Of a stretch of DNA of 27,113 bases, positions 10,863 to 20,455 are shown one piece after another. This DNA comes from Scleroderma bovista (taxonomy: Eukaryota; Basidiomycota; Agaricomycetes; Boletales; Sclerodermataceae), in contig JAYMGJ010000512.1 in NCBI GenBank assembly GCA_037178675.1, forward strand, positions 1 through 27,113, written 5' to 3'. Below the pieces are notes generated by a model. That model worked only from the letters and a program-made list of their open reading frames with translations. It was not told the origin of the DNA and did no database searches. The number at the start of each line of letters is the position of its first letter. Position 1 is the first letter of the stretch. The position numbers and the translations under genes are program-made.

Positions 10863-13775
10863 TTACACATTCCACAGATTTATACTGGATATAGCCAGTG
10901 TACAAACTTCGCCTTCCAAGACGCCAGCCAAATCTGTGGCACAAGCAGTAATGTTACAAAACGATGCAACCTTTCGATATTCGTCGTCGGACAGCTTCAT
11001 TAATAAAAGTGCATTGAACGGCCGTTCCAGCCATGTAAGCAAATGGTGACCCAAACCATTGACAGTCTTGATGGCCGGATACCATGGGCGTACCAGGACA
11101 TATGAGTCTGCTTTGCTCGATGTATCTTCGAGCAAGTTCCCCGACAACGCGACCTCGATGGGCTTTAGGCCCACTGCCTGAATTTGGTGGACACGAATGG
11201 GAGTGATGATATCCGCCTTCGGAGTCAGCGCAATGGATTTAACACGATAGACGATACAGGGAAGGAAAAACCTGGCATTGACGAATTTGGCGGGGGGCAA
11301 ACTGGAGAGCATCTGGCACATTTTGTGCGCAGATCTGGGGATGGAATGCTTCCGAATGGTGTCTCCAATCATGCGCTTGAGTCGTAAACCAGTGCCAGTG
11401 GGAGTCCTGGGACGTATGGATTGAGTAATCGCTCCTTGCCCTTCGATTTGCAGCTGACGATAATTGGAGAGACAGTTCCTAAGAGACTCGGCAGAGTCAG
11501 GGTGACCTTGGGGACACAGTGCCAACGCGGCTTCTTCAAACTTGATACCATTATCTCGGTCAGTCGTTCCAGCCAGTCTGGGGAACCTCTCCAATAGATA
11601 GCGTGCAAGTCCATGGAGGGACGATTCATAAACTGAACCCCTCGATGAACAGACCTCTAATTGGAACTTCCTGCACCAAAGGCAAGTCTCGAGTGTGCTA
11701 AGAGAATCTTGTGCAAGCGAGACCATCCCCCTGACGTCAGCAGTTCTTCCAACACTCTGGAACCTAGGAAGTAGAGTGAAAGCAAGATCCTGAAGAGATG
11801 CGGCACGATCAGGACGTCCAGGTGGACATGTAGCCCGTTGAGGTGAGACCAATTCCTCCAAGGTAGCTGCTAAATCATTTTTTTGAAGCTGCTTCCAAAT
11901 GTAAACGATAAGTTTGTCAAGGTATAGGATGTAATCAGGGTGTTCTCGTGGCTGGAGTTCCAACGCACATCGTACGAGCATAATGGCCTCGTCTAGGTCA
12001 CCATTCAAACCAGCGGTCACGTCAAGGTTCTGAAGCCGTTGTCGCACGTGAAGCAGAAGCTTGTCAACAAATGCAGTGCGCTTATGATGTCTTAACGGTC
12101 GCAGTTCCAATATAGCACGGTGGAGACCGATGAGCTCATCCAAGTCTATTACTTCCCCCTGCTTCTCGAATCGGGAGTTGAGACGATCAACAAGGGTGTT
12201 TAATAGCGTGGACCATTCGGGATTCCCCGCTGGATCGAGGTCCAATGCCTCTCGATGTAGTGCAGTCGCCTCAGCGAGATCAGCACATGCACCGAGTCTG
12301 AAAAACCTCTCTCCTAGGTATTCTCCAAGGGTTCTGAGGGTGGCGACACGATCAGGGTGGCCAGGGGGACGGAGCTCTAATGCAGACCGATTGAGCGTGA
12401 TGGCTTCCTCTAAGTCAGGCATAGTAGCCTGTTTGCGATACCTGTCCCAAAGGTAACACGCGAGCTGATTGAGTGAATCTGACCGATCTGAATGACCTGC
12501 AGGTTTGAGGTCCAGCACTGCTCGACACAGCACAATCGCCTCGTCGAGATCAGCATTTGCACCGACCGTGACAAACCTCTTCCTCAAGTATTTTGTGAGG
12601 TTGCTAAGAGTTTCAGCACGCCAATGGTGACCAGGGGGATAGAGCTGTAGTGCAGATCGACTGAGCGTGATGGCTTCCTCTAAGTCAGACGTGGTATCCT
12701 GTTTGAGGTACTTGTGCCAAAGGCACTCCGCGAGCCGACGGAGATGCTGGGGCCAATTCTTATCGCCTGCCGGAAGGAGGCGCGACGCTGATCGATGTAG
12801 TGCAATGGACTCGTCGAGATCAGTATTTGTGCCAAGTCTGAGGAACCTCATTAACAGGCATTCTGCAAGGTTGCTGAGACCGCCGGCCCGACGAAAGCGA
12901 TCAAAGTCGAAGAGACAGAGCTCTAATATAGATCGAATGAGCGTGATGGCTTCCTCTAATTCAGGCATGGTAGCCTGTTCTTTATGTTTTTCACAAAGGC
13001 AGTGTGCGAGCTGATGAAGTGGGACATATCGATATGAATGACCCGCCGGGTGGAGGTCCAATGCCGATCGGTTTAGTGTAATTGCCTCATCAATATCCGC
13101 ACTTGTTCCAAGTTCGCCAAACCTGTGCCTCAGACCATCTGCCAGCTCGCAGAGAGTGAGACCACGACCAGAGTGGCCAATGGGACGAAGCTCTAACACA
13201 GCTCTATGAAGCATGATGGTTTCCTGCAAGTCAGGCATAGTAGCCTGTTCTGTGTATTTGCGCCAAAGGCAAGCTGCAAGGTTGGCGAGTGAGGTAGATC
13301 GACTCGAATGACCAGCAGGTCGGAGGTCCAATGCTGATCGATGTAGCGCAATTGCCTCTTGGAGATCAGCATTTGCACCTAATTCGCAAAATCTTTTAAA
13401 AAGGAAAATTCCCAGATCGTTGAGCGTGTTGTCGCGACCGTCATCGACCAGGGGAGGGAGCTCTATTGCAGCTCGACCAAGTATGATAGCTTCGTCCAAG
13501 TCATGCATGGTACCCTGTTTTATATACCTGTGCCAAAGGGAAGCTGCAAGATTATGGAGTGTGACAAATCGATCGGGATGACCGGGGGGACGGAGGTCCA
13601 ACGCTGATCGATATAATTCAATGGCCTCGTCTATATCTGCCGTCTCACTTTTCTCCATGAATATATTATCCAACGAGGCTGCGAGGTCGCACAGAGCACC
13701 AGCCCGGCCAGCATCTCCTATGGGATGGTATTCCAACTCTTTCCGATTTTGGGCAATCAGGTCGTCCAAGCTCAT
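10863..13775 (-). CDS. Large TPR-repeat protein with uncharacterised C-terminal domain
   Basis: A single 970-residue exon, start ATG at 13775 (MSLDDLIAQN). Residues 2 to about 770 are some 17 degenerate repeats of about 45 residues with the consensus DLDEAIxLxRxALxLRPxGH followed by LxxLAxxLWxRY. This is the TPR type common in large fungal TPR proteins, including CHAT-domain and NLR-like ones. Repeats alternate between ends like KQATMP and LGANA, giving a 90-residue super-repeat. Repeats 12 to 16 are increasingly degenerate. The tail (about 800-970) has no recognised CHAT, NACHT or peptidase motif; it contains YVLVRPWYP, LTWLERPFNALLL and VLEGEVCTL and looks like a compact beta/alpha domain. 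TPR arrays usually bind partner proteins, so a scaffold or sensor role is likely; anything more specific is guesswork. A GTPase gene points away from it 1.5 kb upstream. Confidence 0.85.
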   Translation of the reverse strand: MSLDDLIAQNRKELEYHPIGDAGRAGALCDLAASLDNIFMEKSETADIDEAIELYRSALDLRPPGHPDRFVTLHNLAASLWHRYIKQGTMHDLDEAIILGRAAIELPPLVDDGRDNTLNDLGIFLFKRFCELGANADLQEAIALHRSALDLRPAGHSSRSTSLANLAACLWRKYTEQATMPDLQETIMLHRAVLELRPIGHSGRGLTLCELADGLRHRFGELGTSADIDEAITLNRSALDLHPAGHSYRYVPLHQLAHCLCEKHKEQATMPELEEAITLIRSILELCLFDFDRFRRAGGLSNLAECLLMRFLRLGTNTDLDESIALHRSASRLLPAGDKNWPQHLRRLAECLWHKYLKQDTTSDLEEAITLSRSALQLYPPGHHWRAETLSNLTKYLRKRFVTVGANADLDEAIVLCRAVLDLKPAGHSDRSDSLNQLACYLWDRYRKQATMPDLEEAITLNRSALELRPPGHPDRVATLRTLGEYLGERFFRLGACADLAEATALHREALDLDPAGNPEWSTLLNTLVDRLNSRFEKQGEVIDLDELIGLHRAILELRPLRHHKRTAFVDKLLLHVRQRLQNLDVTAGLNGDLDEAIMLVRCALELQPREHPDYILYLDKLIVYIWKQLQKNDLAATLEELVSPQRATCPPGRPDRAASLQDLAFTLLPRFQSVGRTADVRGMVSLAQDSLSTLETCLWCRKFQLEVCSSRGSVYESSLHGLARYLLERFPRLAGTTDRDNGIKFEEAALALCPQGHPDSAESLRNCLSNYRQLQIEGQGAITQSIRPRTPTGTGLRLKRMIGDTIRKHSIPRSAHKMCQMLSSLPPAKFVNARFFLPCIVYRVKSIALTPKADIITPIRVHQIQAVGLKPIEVALSGNLLEDTSSKADSYVLVRPWYPAIKTVNGLGHHLLTWLERPFNALLLMKLSDDEYRKVASFCNITACATDLAGVLEGEVCTLAISSINLWNV
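12147..13637 (-). repeat. Tandem 135-bp TPR units in a 270-bp higher-order repeat
   Basis: Within the TPR gene the near-identical segment beginning GATGGCTTCCTCTAAGTCAG (plus strand) recurs near 12398, 12668, 12943, 13213 and 13483, a step of 270 nt (273 once, where repeat 6 has an extra codon). A second set around GAGATCAGCATTTGCACC occurs between them. The unit is therefore two 45-codon TPR repeats, and the array probably grew by duplication of pairs. Confidence 0.8.
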
Positions 13776-15246
13776 CGCTGTTCAATTGACTCCTACGATA
13801 CACCACCACAATTCGTGGAGGTCTAATAGTATTCTAGTATGATATAAAGTCAATACAACACGTGAAAAACGGAACTAAACAAGGCTCACAAAAGTTTCCT
13901 TTCAGGGCCCACAGTTAGTGCGAACTGTGGAACAATACGAAAGTCAGACTTGAAAGTTCTGGTCAACTTGGAATGTGGCATCTAACAGACATAGGACATA
14001 CAAGTGGGTCGAAGACTTGATTGAGATATTAACAATTCGCGATGTGAAAATACTAGATGCTGGCCAGTAAAGATGCTGAAGGCCTGATAGATGACAGGTG
14101 ATTGAGCAATGTGGTTCGAGTAGGGGGGATGAACGGAAGTGTCAAACCACTCCTAGTCACAACACAAGACTTTGGATGCTAGAATAGAGATTAGTTCATC
14201 GTCGGACGAAGACAATATACAACGGTACCTAGAAGAGAAGCACGTCGCTAGGAGAGAAAGGGGAAAAAGGGGTCGGCAGATACTAATATGTATCTGATAT
14301 TAGCTACACAGCGTGCACGGTCCCAAGAAACTCATAACAGGAGGCCCGCCCCGACGACGGTATAACTTGAATGTACCCTGCTACACAAAGATGCTGAGCA
14401 GTACTCCCACACATCGAGGCTTCCCAGAACAACTGAGGACCACTATGTGGACGCCGAGATCATCCACTGTGAAGGAAACATGTTTGTCGACCTCGAGTCA
14501 AGTTTTAATCATTTTCTTTATGTAAGTAAATGCAGATATGATTCAAGAATTACTGTAATGACGAACTGCGAGAAACCTCGATTGGCATCAGTGTTTCAGT
14601 CAGGACCCATGATGTACATGCCGCCTACAATGTCACCTCCAAGTAACTGGCACGTGCACTCTCTCTACATACTCGGCTCACCAACAAATAGAGTCATACA
14701 ATACCCCACTATCCATTGCACTGCAAGTTTCCCTTCGGGCTCCATGATGTAGATGAGTCGTGGACACCCGCCTATTTTCATATCTTATGTTCCATGTCCG
14801 ATGATTCAATTGTAAACCCCAGATGAGTGACACTACGCCTTGGACTATCGAGTGGCAGGCCTGGGTTAGGGGTTACTACATATGTTGGTGGGAAGGTATC
14901 TACATCATTCCTTTGCACTGATATGAGATTGTGCACATTCGCCTCGAGGAAATGGCGTGGCTGGAACTCCAGAGACACACATCGCTCTTTTTCCGTTCCA
15001 CGATCCCCCCCCAGGCTTGATCCTCGTCGTAACATTTAAGCGACAACCTTACTGCGGACAATTGAAGTCAGCCTCATCACATAGCAACCACCTTGAACGC
15101 TTTATAGACCGCTTTCAGGGCGTCGCTATTGTACGGTGAGCGCCACCGAGCGACGACACATTGTAATTGACTTTCATCCCTGTATAGCAGAGGTCGCAAT
15201 TTCTCCATTCACACCCAGTGTTTTTTTGACACTCAACGATTCACAA
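13776..15246. other. 1.5-kb divergent intergenic region between TPR and GTPase genes
   Basis: Holds the promoters of two genes that point away from each other. Most of it is AT-richer than the genes and stop-rich. The one notable open stretch is at 14366-14752 on the plus strand (separate entry). The sequence upstream of 15247 is open in the GTPase frame back to a GTG at 15136 but contains no ATG. Confidence 0.5.
14366..14752 (+). CDS. Unidentified open stretch, possible small gene or gene relic
   Basis: One frame stays open for 129 codons, from after the TAA at 14363 to a stop at 14750. The middle reads like protein (DHYVDAEIIHCEGNMFVDL). A strong donor-like GTAAGT lies at 14522, and a TTTCAG at 14599 would be a phase-0 acceptor, giving a 78-nt intron, but the frame is also open without splicing. 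There is no early ATG in frame; the first is near 14480. I recognise no family. It may be an exon of an unrecognised gene, a relic or chance. Confidence 0.2.
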   Translation, partial: LECTLLHKDAEQYSHTSRLPRTTEDHYVDAEIIHCEGNMFVDLESSFNHFLYVSKCRYDSRITVMTNCEKPRLASVFQSGPMMYMPPTMSPPSNWHVHSLYILGSPTNRVIQYPTIHCTASFPSGSMM

Positions 15247-16053
15247 ATGCCGGAGGATGCTCTCAATATACTGATAATAGGAGAGACGGGAGTGGGCAAA
15301 AGCTCCGTCGTTAACCTTATCGCCGGAGGAGACCGCGCCAAGGTTTCTCCAGATTGCAATGTTTGTACAAAGAAGACCACCAGATACGACATGACCATCG
15401 ACTCAATGCCCCTCCACGTCTGGGAGATTGTCGGATTCAATCAGCCCACGGATGGCAAGAATGCCGCGGACAAAGACATATCTATGCAAGATGTTGATCT
15501 AGGCACTATTCTCTCCCATGATGAAACAGCAACCGTCGACGTCGTGTTGTTTTGCATGCGCGGAGAGAGAGTGAGGGGAATTACTAAGAAGATCTTAGAC
15601 TTCGTCAAGGATATGTTTTGGGATCAAGTTCCAATTGTACTCGTGATCAACCACCTGGAGCTGAAGGAAAATATGGAGGAATGGTGGCGCCAGAATGGGG
15701 GAGCTTTACGGACTGAAAATGGGTTCGAAGGGATTGGACACGTCTGTGTCACTGGACTGCGAGACCACCACAAGTATAAACAGTCTCAAGAAGCCATCCT
15801 TGCACAGTTGAGGGCTCACCACTATGTGGCGCGCGGAAATAAGACTTTGGAGTCTATCTTCCTGACCTACCTCCGTGGTCATTTGAGCCAGAAGCAGAAC
15901 TTGAAAGAGACGTTGGAGAAACGTTACAAGATAGACGCCTTTACTGCCCGCCGATTCCAAGAAGATTTGGCACCACTTTCACCTACTAATGGCGTCCCCG
16001 TACGTAATGGCTGGCTATGGCTACCCACTCTACTTTCCAATTTATTTAAGTAA
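15247..16053 (+). CDS. Small AIG1-like P-loop GTPase (G domain protein), degenerate G3/G4
   Basis: A 268-residue single exon from the ATG at 15247 (MPEDALNILIIG). It is the only convincing plus-strand gene here. The P-loop GETGVGKSS (residues 12-20) is perfect, and the order beta-strand, P-loop, VNLIAG and later KKTTRYD (possible G2) matches the fungal AIG1/GIMAP-like G-domain proteins. At the G3 position, where DTxGF or DTAGL is expected, the protein reads WEIVGF (59-64), with Glu for Asp. At G4, where N/TKxD is expected, it reads VINHLE (133-138), without the Lys and Asp that give guanine specificity. The C-terminus ends in an aromatic, hydrophobic stretch (WLWLPTLLSNLF) that could contact membrane. 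It may bind nucleotide weakly or with altered specificity. The longer frame to 15136 lacks an ATG. Confidence 0.75.
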   Translation: MPEDALNILIIGETGVGKSSVVNLIAGGDRAKVSPDCNVCTKKTTRYDMTIDSMPLHVWEIVGFNQPTDGKNAADKDISMQDVDLGTILSHDETATVDVVLFCMRGERVRGITKKILDFVKDMFWDQVPIVLVINHLELKENMEEWWRQNGGALRTENGFEGIGHVCVTGLRDHHKYKQSQEAILAQLRAHHYVARGNKTLESIFLTYLRGHLSQKQNLKETLEKRYKIDAFTARRFQEDLAPLSPTNGVPVRNGWLWLPTLLSNLFK

Positions 16054-16298
16054 CTGCTTGTAGTTAGGATAATGTACTGGTAAATACTTCTTGATGCCAA
16101 GATCTGGCCGCCATCAGTTGACATGTTGAATAAGGTCAATTATATCAAAGGTGATAGCATTGCAGAAGTTGTACGTCTAATTGTACATGGTCCAGGTCCA
16201 AGACGACAAACGTAGCATTTCCATGCACCCAGAGAGGCATTAATAGTGCTTCCAATGTATTTAATAAAATTAAAAGAACAAGCGATGCAGGATATCGT
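16054..16298. other. Convergent 3' spacer between GTPase and KAR2
   Basis: A 245-nt gap where the plus-strand GTPase and minus-strand KAR2 end towards each other. It is AT-rich. AATAAA-like words near 16259-16270 (TTTAATAAAATTAAAAG) could serve as a poly(A) signal on the GTPase strand. No gene. Confidence 0.45.
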
Positions 16299-18675
16299 CT
16301 ACAATTCGTCATGCCCATAGTAGGGCTCGTCCTCGTCCTCAGGTGATCCAGCCCCACCAGCATACAACTTGCTTGTGATCGGGCTTACAATCGACTGGAT
16401 CTCGGCCAACTTCTCTTCTAGGTCATCAGTACTCGCGGTCTGGCCATTATCTTCGATCCATTCCGTCGCTTCTTTGATCGTCGAAAGAAGGGTCTTCTTA
16501 TCGTCGTCGATCAGCTTGCCACCCAGCCCAGACTGGTCGGCCAGCTGAGACTTGAGCCCGTAGACGAACGACGAAAGGGAGTTGAGCGCCTCGATGCGCT
16601 TGCGGTTCGCTTCGTCTTCCGAAGCAAAGTCTTCCGCTTCGCGAACCATGCGTTCAATGTCCTCTTTCGAGAGACGCCCCTTCTCGTTGGTAATGGTAAT
16701 CGACTCCGACTTGCCACTGCACAACGCATGCTCAGTCGAATGACTGTGGAAAGAAGAAAAGTACTTACGTTCCCTTATCAGCAGCGGCGACCTTCATTAT
16801 ACCATTGGCGTCAATCTCGAACGTAACCTCAATCTGAGGAACACCGCGAGGGGCAGGAGGAATGCCGGAAAGTTCAAATTTGCCCAGCAAGTTGTTGTCC
16901 TTTGTCAACGCACGCTCGCCCTCGAAGACTTGGATGAGGACAGTAGGCTGGTTATCAGCTGCGGTGGAGAACGTCTGACTCTTGCGCGTGGGGATGACGG
17001 TGTTGCGGGCAATGAGTTTGGTGAAGACACCACCGGTGGTCTCAATACCGAGCGTAAGCGGGCAGACATCGACGAGAACAACATCTTCCGTTCCTTGCTC
17101 TCCAGAAAGGATACCTCCCTGTACAGCAGCTCCATATGCGACAGCCTCATCAGGGTTGATACCCTTGGAAGGTTCTTTGCCGAAGTAGTCCTTGAGCATC
17201 TGTTGAACCTTGGGGATACGCGTTGAACCACCAACAAGAACGACCTGACAAAAAGAGGTGAAAGGAGAGTAGAGAAAACATTAGTGGCACTAACCTCATC
17301 AATATCTTCCTTCTTGACATTGGCATCCTTGAGAACTTGTTCGACGGGCTTCATAGTCTTGCGGAACAAATCCATGTTCAATTCTTCAAACTTGGCACGT
17401 GTAAGGGTCTCTGAGAAGTCGTTGCCGTCTTCAAAGGATTCGATCTCGATGCGGGTCGACTGCTGGCTAGAGAGTGTGCGCTTAGCCTTCTCGACTTCAC
17501 GCTTCAATTTACCCATGGCGCGCATGTTGCTCGAGACATCAGTGCCCGTCTTTTTCTTGTATTGCTTGACGAGGTAGTCGATCACGCGGTTATCGAAATC
17601 CTCACCACCAAGATGAGTATCACCAGCGGTGGCCAATACTTCAAAGACGCCATCGTCAATCGAAAGAAGCGAAACGTCGAACGTGCCTCCACCAAGGTCG
17701 TAAACGATGATCTGCGATTCGCCACCCTTCTTATTGAGGCCGTATGCGATAGCGGCAGCCGTAGGCTCGTTGATGATACGGAGAACCTGGAGGCCGGCAA
17801 TGGTACCAGCATCCTTAGTAGCCTGACGTTGTGCGTCGTTGAAATCTAGAATAGTCATTACAGATGGGAGCCATTTATAATAATAATACAACATACAGGC
17901 TGGGACAGTGACCACCGCATGGGTGACTTTCTCGCCAAGGTATGCCTCAGCGGTCTCCTTCATTTTAGTAAGTACCATTGCGGAGATTTCTTCGGGTGTC
18001 TTCCAACAAGGATCAAATATGGGTTAATATTAGAAAAAGAGCAAACCTACGAATGTGCGCAACTCGCCCTTGTATGCGACCTGGATGGCTGGCTTGCTGG
18101 CCTTGTTGGCGACTTTAAATGGCCAGTGCTTCATATCGCGCTGGACTTCAGGTTCGTCGAATTTACGGCCGATAAGACGCTTGGCATCGAAAACGGTGTT
18201 CTGTGGGTTGGAATGGAATACGTTCTTTGCGCTATCACCGACACTGGAGAACAGTAAGAGTCGAGCAGGATTATAAAAATAATAAAACATACAGGCGTTC
18301 TTCGTCGTTAAATCCTACCCACGATGGGGTTATGCGGTGCCCTTGGTCGTTGGCAATAATTTCCACTCGACCGCCACGTTGTACACTGAACGAAACGGTG
18401 AGTGTGAGGTTATTCCGAGCTGCGATGTACATACCCAACACAAGAATAGGTTGTCCCGAGGTCTGTAGAAAGTGGATGAGCGTTGCGGAAGCAGTATCAC
18501 ACATCCACTCACCAATGCCAATAACTGTGCCATATTCACTCTTCTTCTCGGAGTCTTGTGCTCCAACGACGGGGCATAGACAGAGCAGAGCAATGACAGC
18601 GAAGAGGAGCACCGCGAGTGAGTGAAGCGACGCACGCGATCTCGCGCGAGGACGAGAGCGAAGTGGACGAGACAT
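16299..18675 (-). CDS. KAR2: ER-lumenal Hsp70 chaperone BiP/Kar2
   Basis: Binds unfolded proteins in the ER lumen, helps translocation and restrains the unfolded-protein sensor Ire1. Eight exons give 674 aa: 18513-18675, 18435-18462, 18293-18385, 18051-18243, 17897-17999, 17295-17845, 16769-17244, 16299-16716; introns 49-52 nt. The start is the ATG at 18675: an Arg-rich n-region and a hydrophobic core (about 17-37) form a signal peptide likely cut after VVGA (39). Then [15 protein letters not shown] (51-65, phosphate 1 loop), [35 protein letters not shown] and [12 protein letters not shown], the linker-proximal substrate domain with CPLTLGIET, and the C-terminal HDEL retrieval signal. Length and every motif are normal. 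The family is nearly invariant, so identity is sure. Upstream ACGT elements fit unfolded-protein-response control. Confidence 0.97.
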
Positions 18676-18706
18676 AGTTTTTGGTGGTTGACAAGAAAAC
18701 AACTCG

Positions 18707-18717
18707 CCTTTTTATGG
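18707..18717 (-). promoter_or_regulatory. TATA-like element of KAR2
   Basis: On the gene strand CCATAAAAAGG lies 32-42 nt before the KAR2 start codon. This is a TATA-like word, but so close to the ATG that the leader would be very short; it may instead be part of the leader. Confidence 0.3.
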
Positions 18718-18732
18718 ACTCGTCGATTTCAG

Positions 18733-18795
18733 CCACGTACGGACACGTCAACATTCCCACGGTCAGATGATGTCGCCACCAAGGCTTGTACGTGG
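18733..18795 (-). promoter_or_regulatory. Cluster of ACGT-core sites, candidate UPR elements of KAR2
   Basis: Three ACGT cores lie 58-120 nt upstream of the KAR2 ATG: CCACGTAC (18733-18740), ACACGTCA (18743-18750; on the gene strand TGACGTGT) and TACGTGG (18789-18795). TGACGTG and CCACG are the cores bound by Hac1/XBP1/ATF6-type bZIP factors, and KAR2 is the classical target of the unfolded protein response. The assignment rests on motif and context only. Confidence 0.45.
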
Positions 18796-20455
18796 TCGTT
18801 GCGTGGTCGTTTGAACATTGAACAAAGACTCTTTTCTGACAAGGAGACCACAATTCGTCTCGTCAGCTCATGCACTCCGAGCTGGTATGAGTTACTCAAC
18901 ATCCGCTGAGATTTTCTTTGCACCATTCCCTGTGGTCAGCGCTCACCTCAGGTCAGATCGTGAATGTCCCCATGTCTGTCCTTGGGCCTTGTCGCTTTTT
19001 TGCTCTGCTTCCGTGATCAAACATACAGTGCATCTTGGTGTTTAACTAACCTGCCAGGCGTTATCCTTGCTAATATGGGGCGGGTATTCTGCCACTCATA
19101 AATGCCTCAGACAGAAAATGACATCGGTGACATCGCACGATAGAGCTAGTCCATGCAGAAGGCTTGTCGATTTAGCCTGCAATAACGAGCCGCTTTCAGA
19201 GCGTTTAGAAGGTCACAACGTAAGTGTATAAAACGCAAGGTAACGAACTGGACAATCGTAGGTCTTGATGACGTGGATTTGATTGGGGCTTGCTAGGACT
19301 TGCCTTGGTATGTTTTATATTGTACGCAGCATGGCTTCAGACACTCGACAAACAACGTCCGCCATGAAGTGGACCCCATCACATGACACCTCACCATGCT
19401 GTCCGTGACGGCGCGTCGCATCGTTCGTAAGTCATTCCCGATGCCCCAGATTTTAAAGCACTGGGCCACGGTGGCTCTGCCCCACTCACCCCTGCTCGGC
19501 GTCCCCCAGGTTTTCCCACTCTCCATCAAACCACAGCATACACAATCAGCCAAGACTTTCAAGTGCACCGCCTGCAGTCCAAGAGTTCCTTGCTCCCTTG
19601 GCAAGGTGGCTAACCGTGCGGTCAGGCAGACTTGCTGGTCAACTTACTAGCCCTCATGGCGGAAGATGGCAATCTATCGCACATCACGTCTGCAACTCAC
19701 CTGGCGACTACCAGAGTAATCAACGCCGTTTCTGCTGGTGAGTTCTTCCTTGCGGTCACGGTGACGTTGCAGTCCACAGAACCGAGGGTGGGTATCATCC
19801 GGATGAAGATCAGTGCTCTTGAATCCCTTGCTGAAAGGATTCCCCATGTCAGCGACGTATTTCGCTGAGAGCAGAAGGCTATGATGCTGCAAGTCGTCAA
19901 CCACATCGACGAAATTATCACTCGTCAGTTGCTTGGAGCACTAGTTGAGGCTACATTGACCGCTTTGAAGGACAACCACAGCAACCATCAGGCCGGAGAG
20001 GAAGGCGTCACCTTGCCTTAAATACGAAAATTGTCCAGCCAAGATCTTCGGTCGCCGCGGTTCTAGAAATTAGAATAGAAATAAGTTGCATTTACGGTGC
20101 ATATATTTATGCTGAATAGTTTGTAGCCTTGCCTTCAGACTGCGCATGGGATAAACCAACGAGTTTATCATGGCGTTGGCTCGCTGACAGAATTGACCTC
20201 CTGATAATTCTGAAAAATAAACTCTCGAGTTGCTAAGCTATGTGTCGAAGATAGCTTAGCCATTTCCTGCATGATACTTGTTGGCAGAAATCGCGACGAT
20301 GGAGATTCCAACGGCGCCGTCAAGACGGCTGGATTCAAACTTGACATTAGGGAGTAGGTAGGCCTGTAGGTAGTCAATACCATGTACCTCTCAACATCTA
20401 TATTCTATTGCTTGCTCTCCATCTGAAACTTCCCTCAGTACAATGCATTTCTGAA
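18796..20455. other. Long spacer between KAR2 promoter and carbonic anhydrase 3' end
   Basis: About 1.66 kb without a confident gene. It contains a TATA-like GTATAAAA at 19226-19233 on the plus strand and, downstream of that, a possible decayed mitochondrial protein reading frame (19396-20021, separate entry). The stretch 20022-20455, the 3' side of the carbonic anhydrase gene, shows nothing clear. Confidence 0.45.
19396..20021 (+). pseudogene. Possible decayed OSCP-like (ATP synthase subunit 5) sequence
   Basis: Low-confidence reading. On the plus strand, frames begin with MLSVTARRIVRKSFP, like a mitochondrial presequence. After one or more frame breaks comes LVNLLALMAEDGNL (from about 19637), close to the VxNLLxxLxENxRL block of the ATP synthase peripheral-stalk subunit OSCP (yeast Atp5). 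GEFFLAVTVT follows about 20 residues later, where OSCP has GELxxxVTSA. After an in-frame TGA (19866-19868) comes QKAMMLQVVN, where OSCP has a QKxKxLKVxNKV-type strand. The order and spacing fit, the conserved residues only partly. The ATP-synthase GGLIV motif is not preserved. It could be a relic copy, since the essential gene should be intact elsewhere, or a coincidence. Confidence 0.25.

Noticed and set aside
12130..13014. Plus-strand frames rich in Ser and Arg in the TPR gene
   Set aside because: They are antisense readings of the tandem TPR repeats, which keep several frames open at once.
12147..13637. Regularly spaced direct repeats suggestive of a CRISPR array
   Set aside because: The period of 135/270 bp matches coding TPR units, no unique spacers exist, and the host is a fungus.
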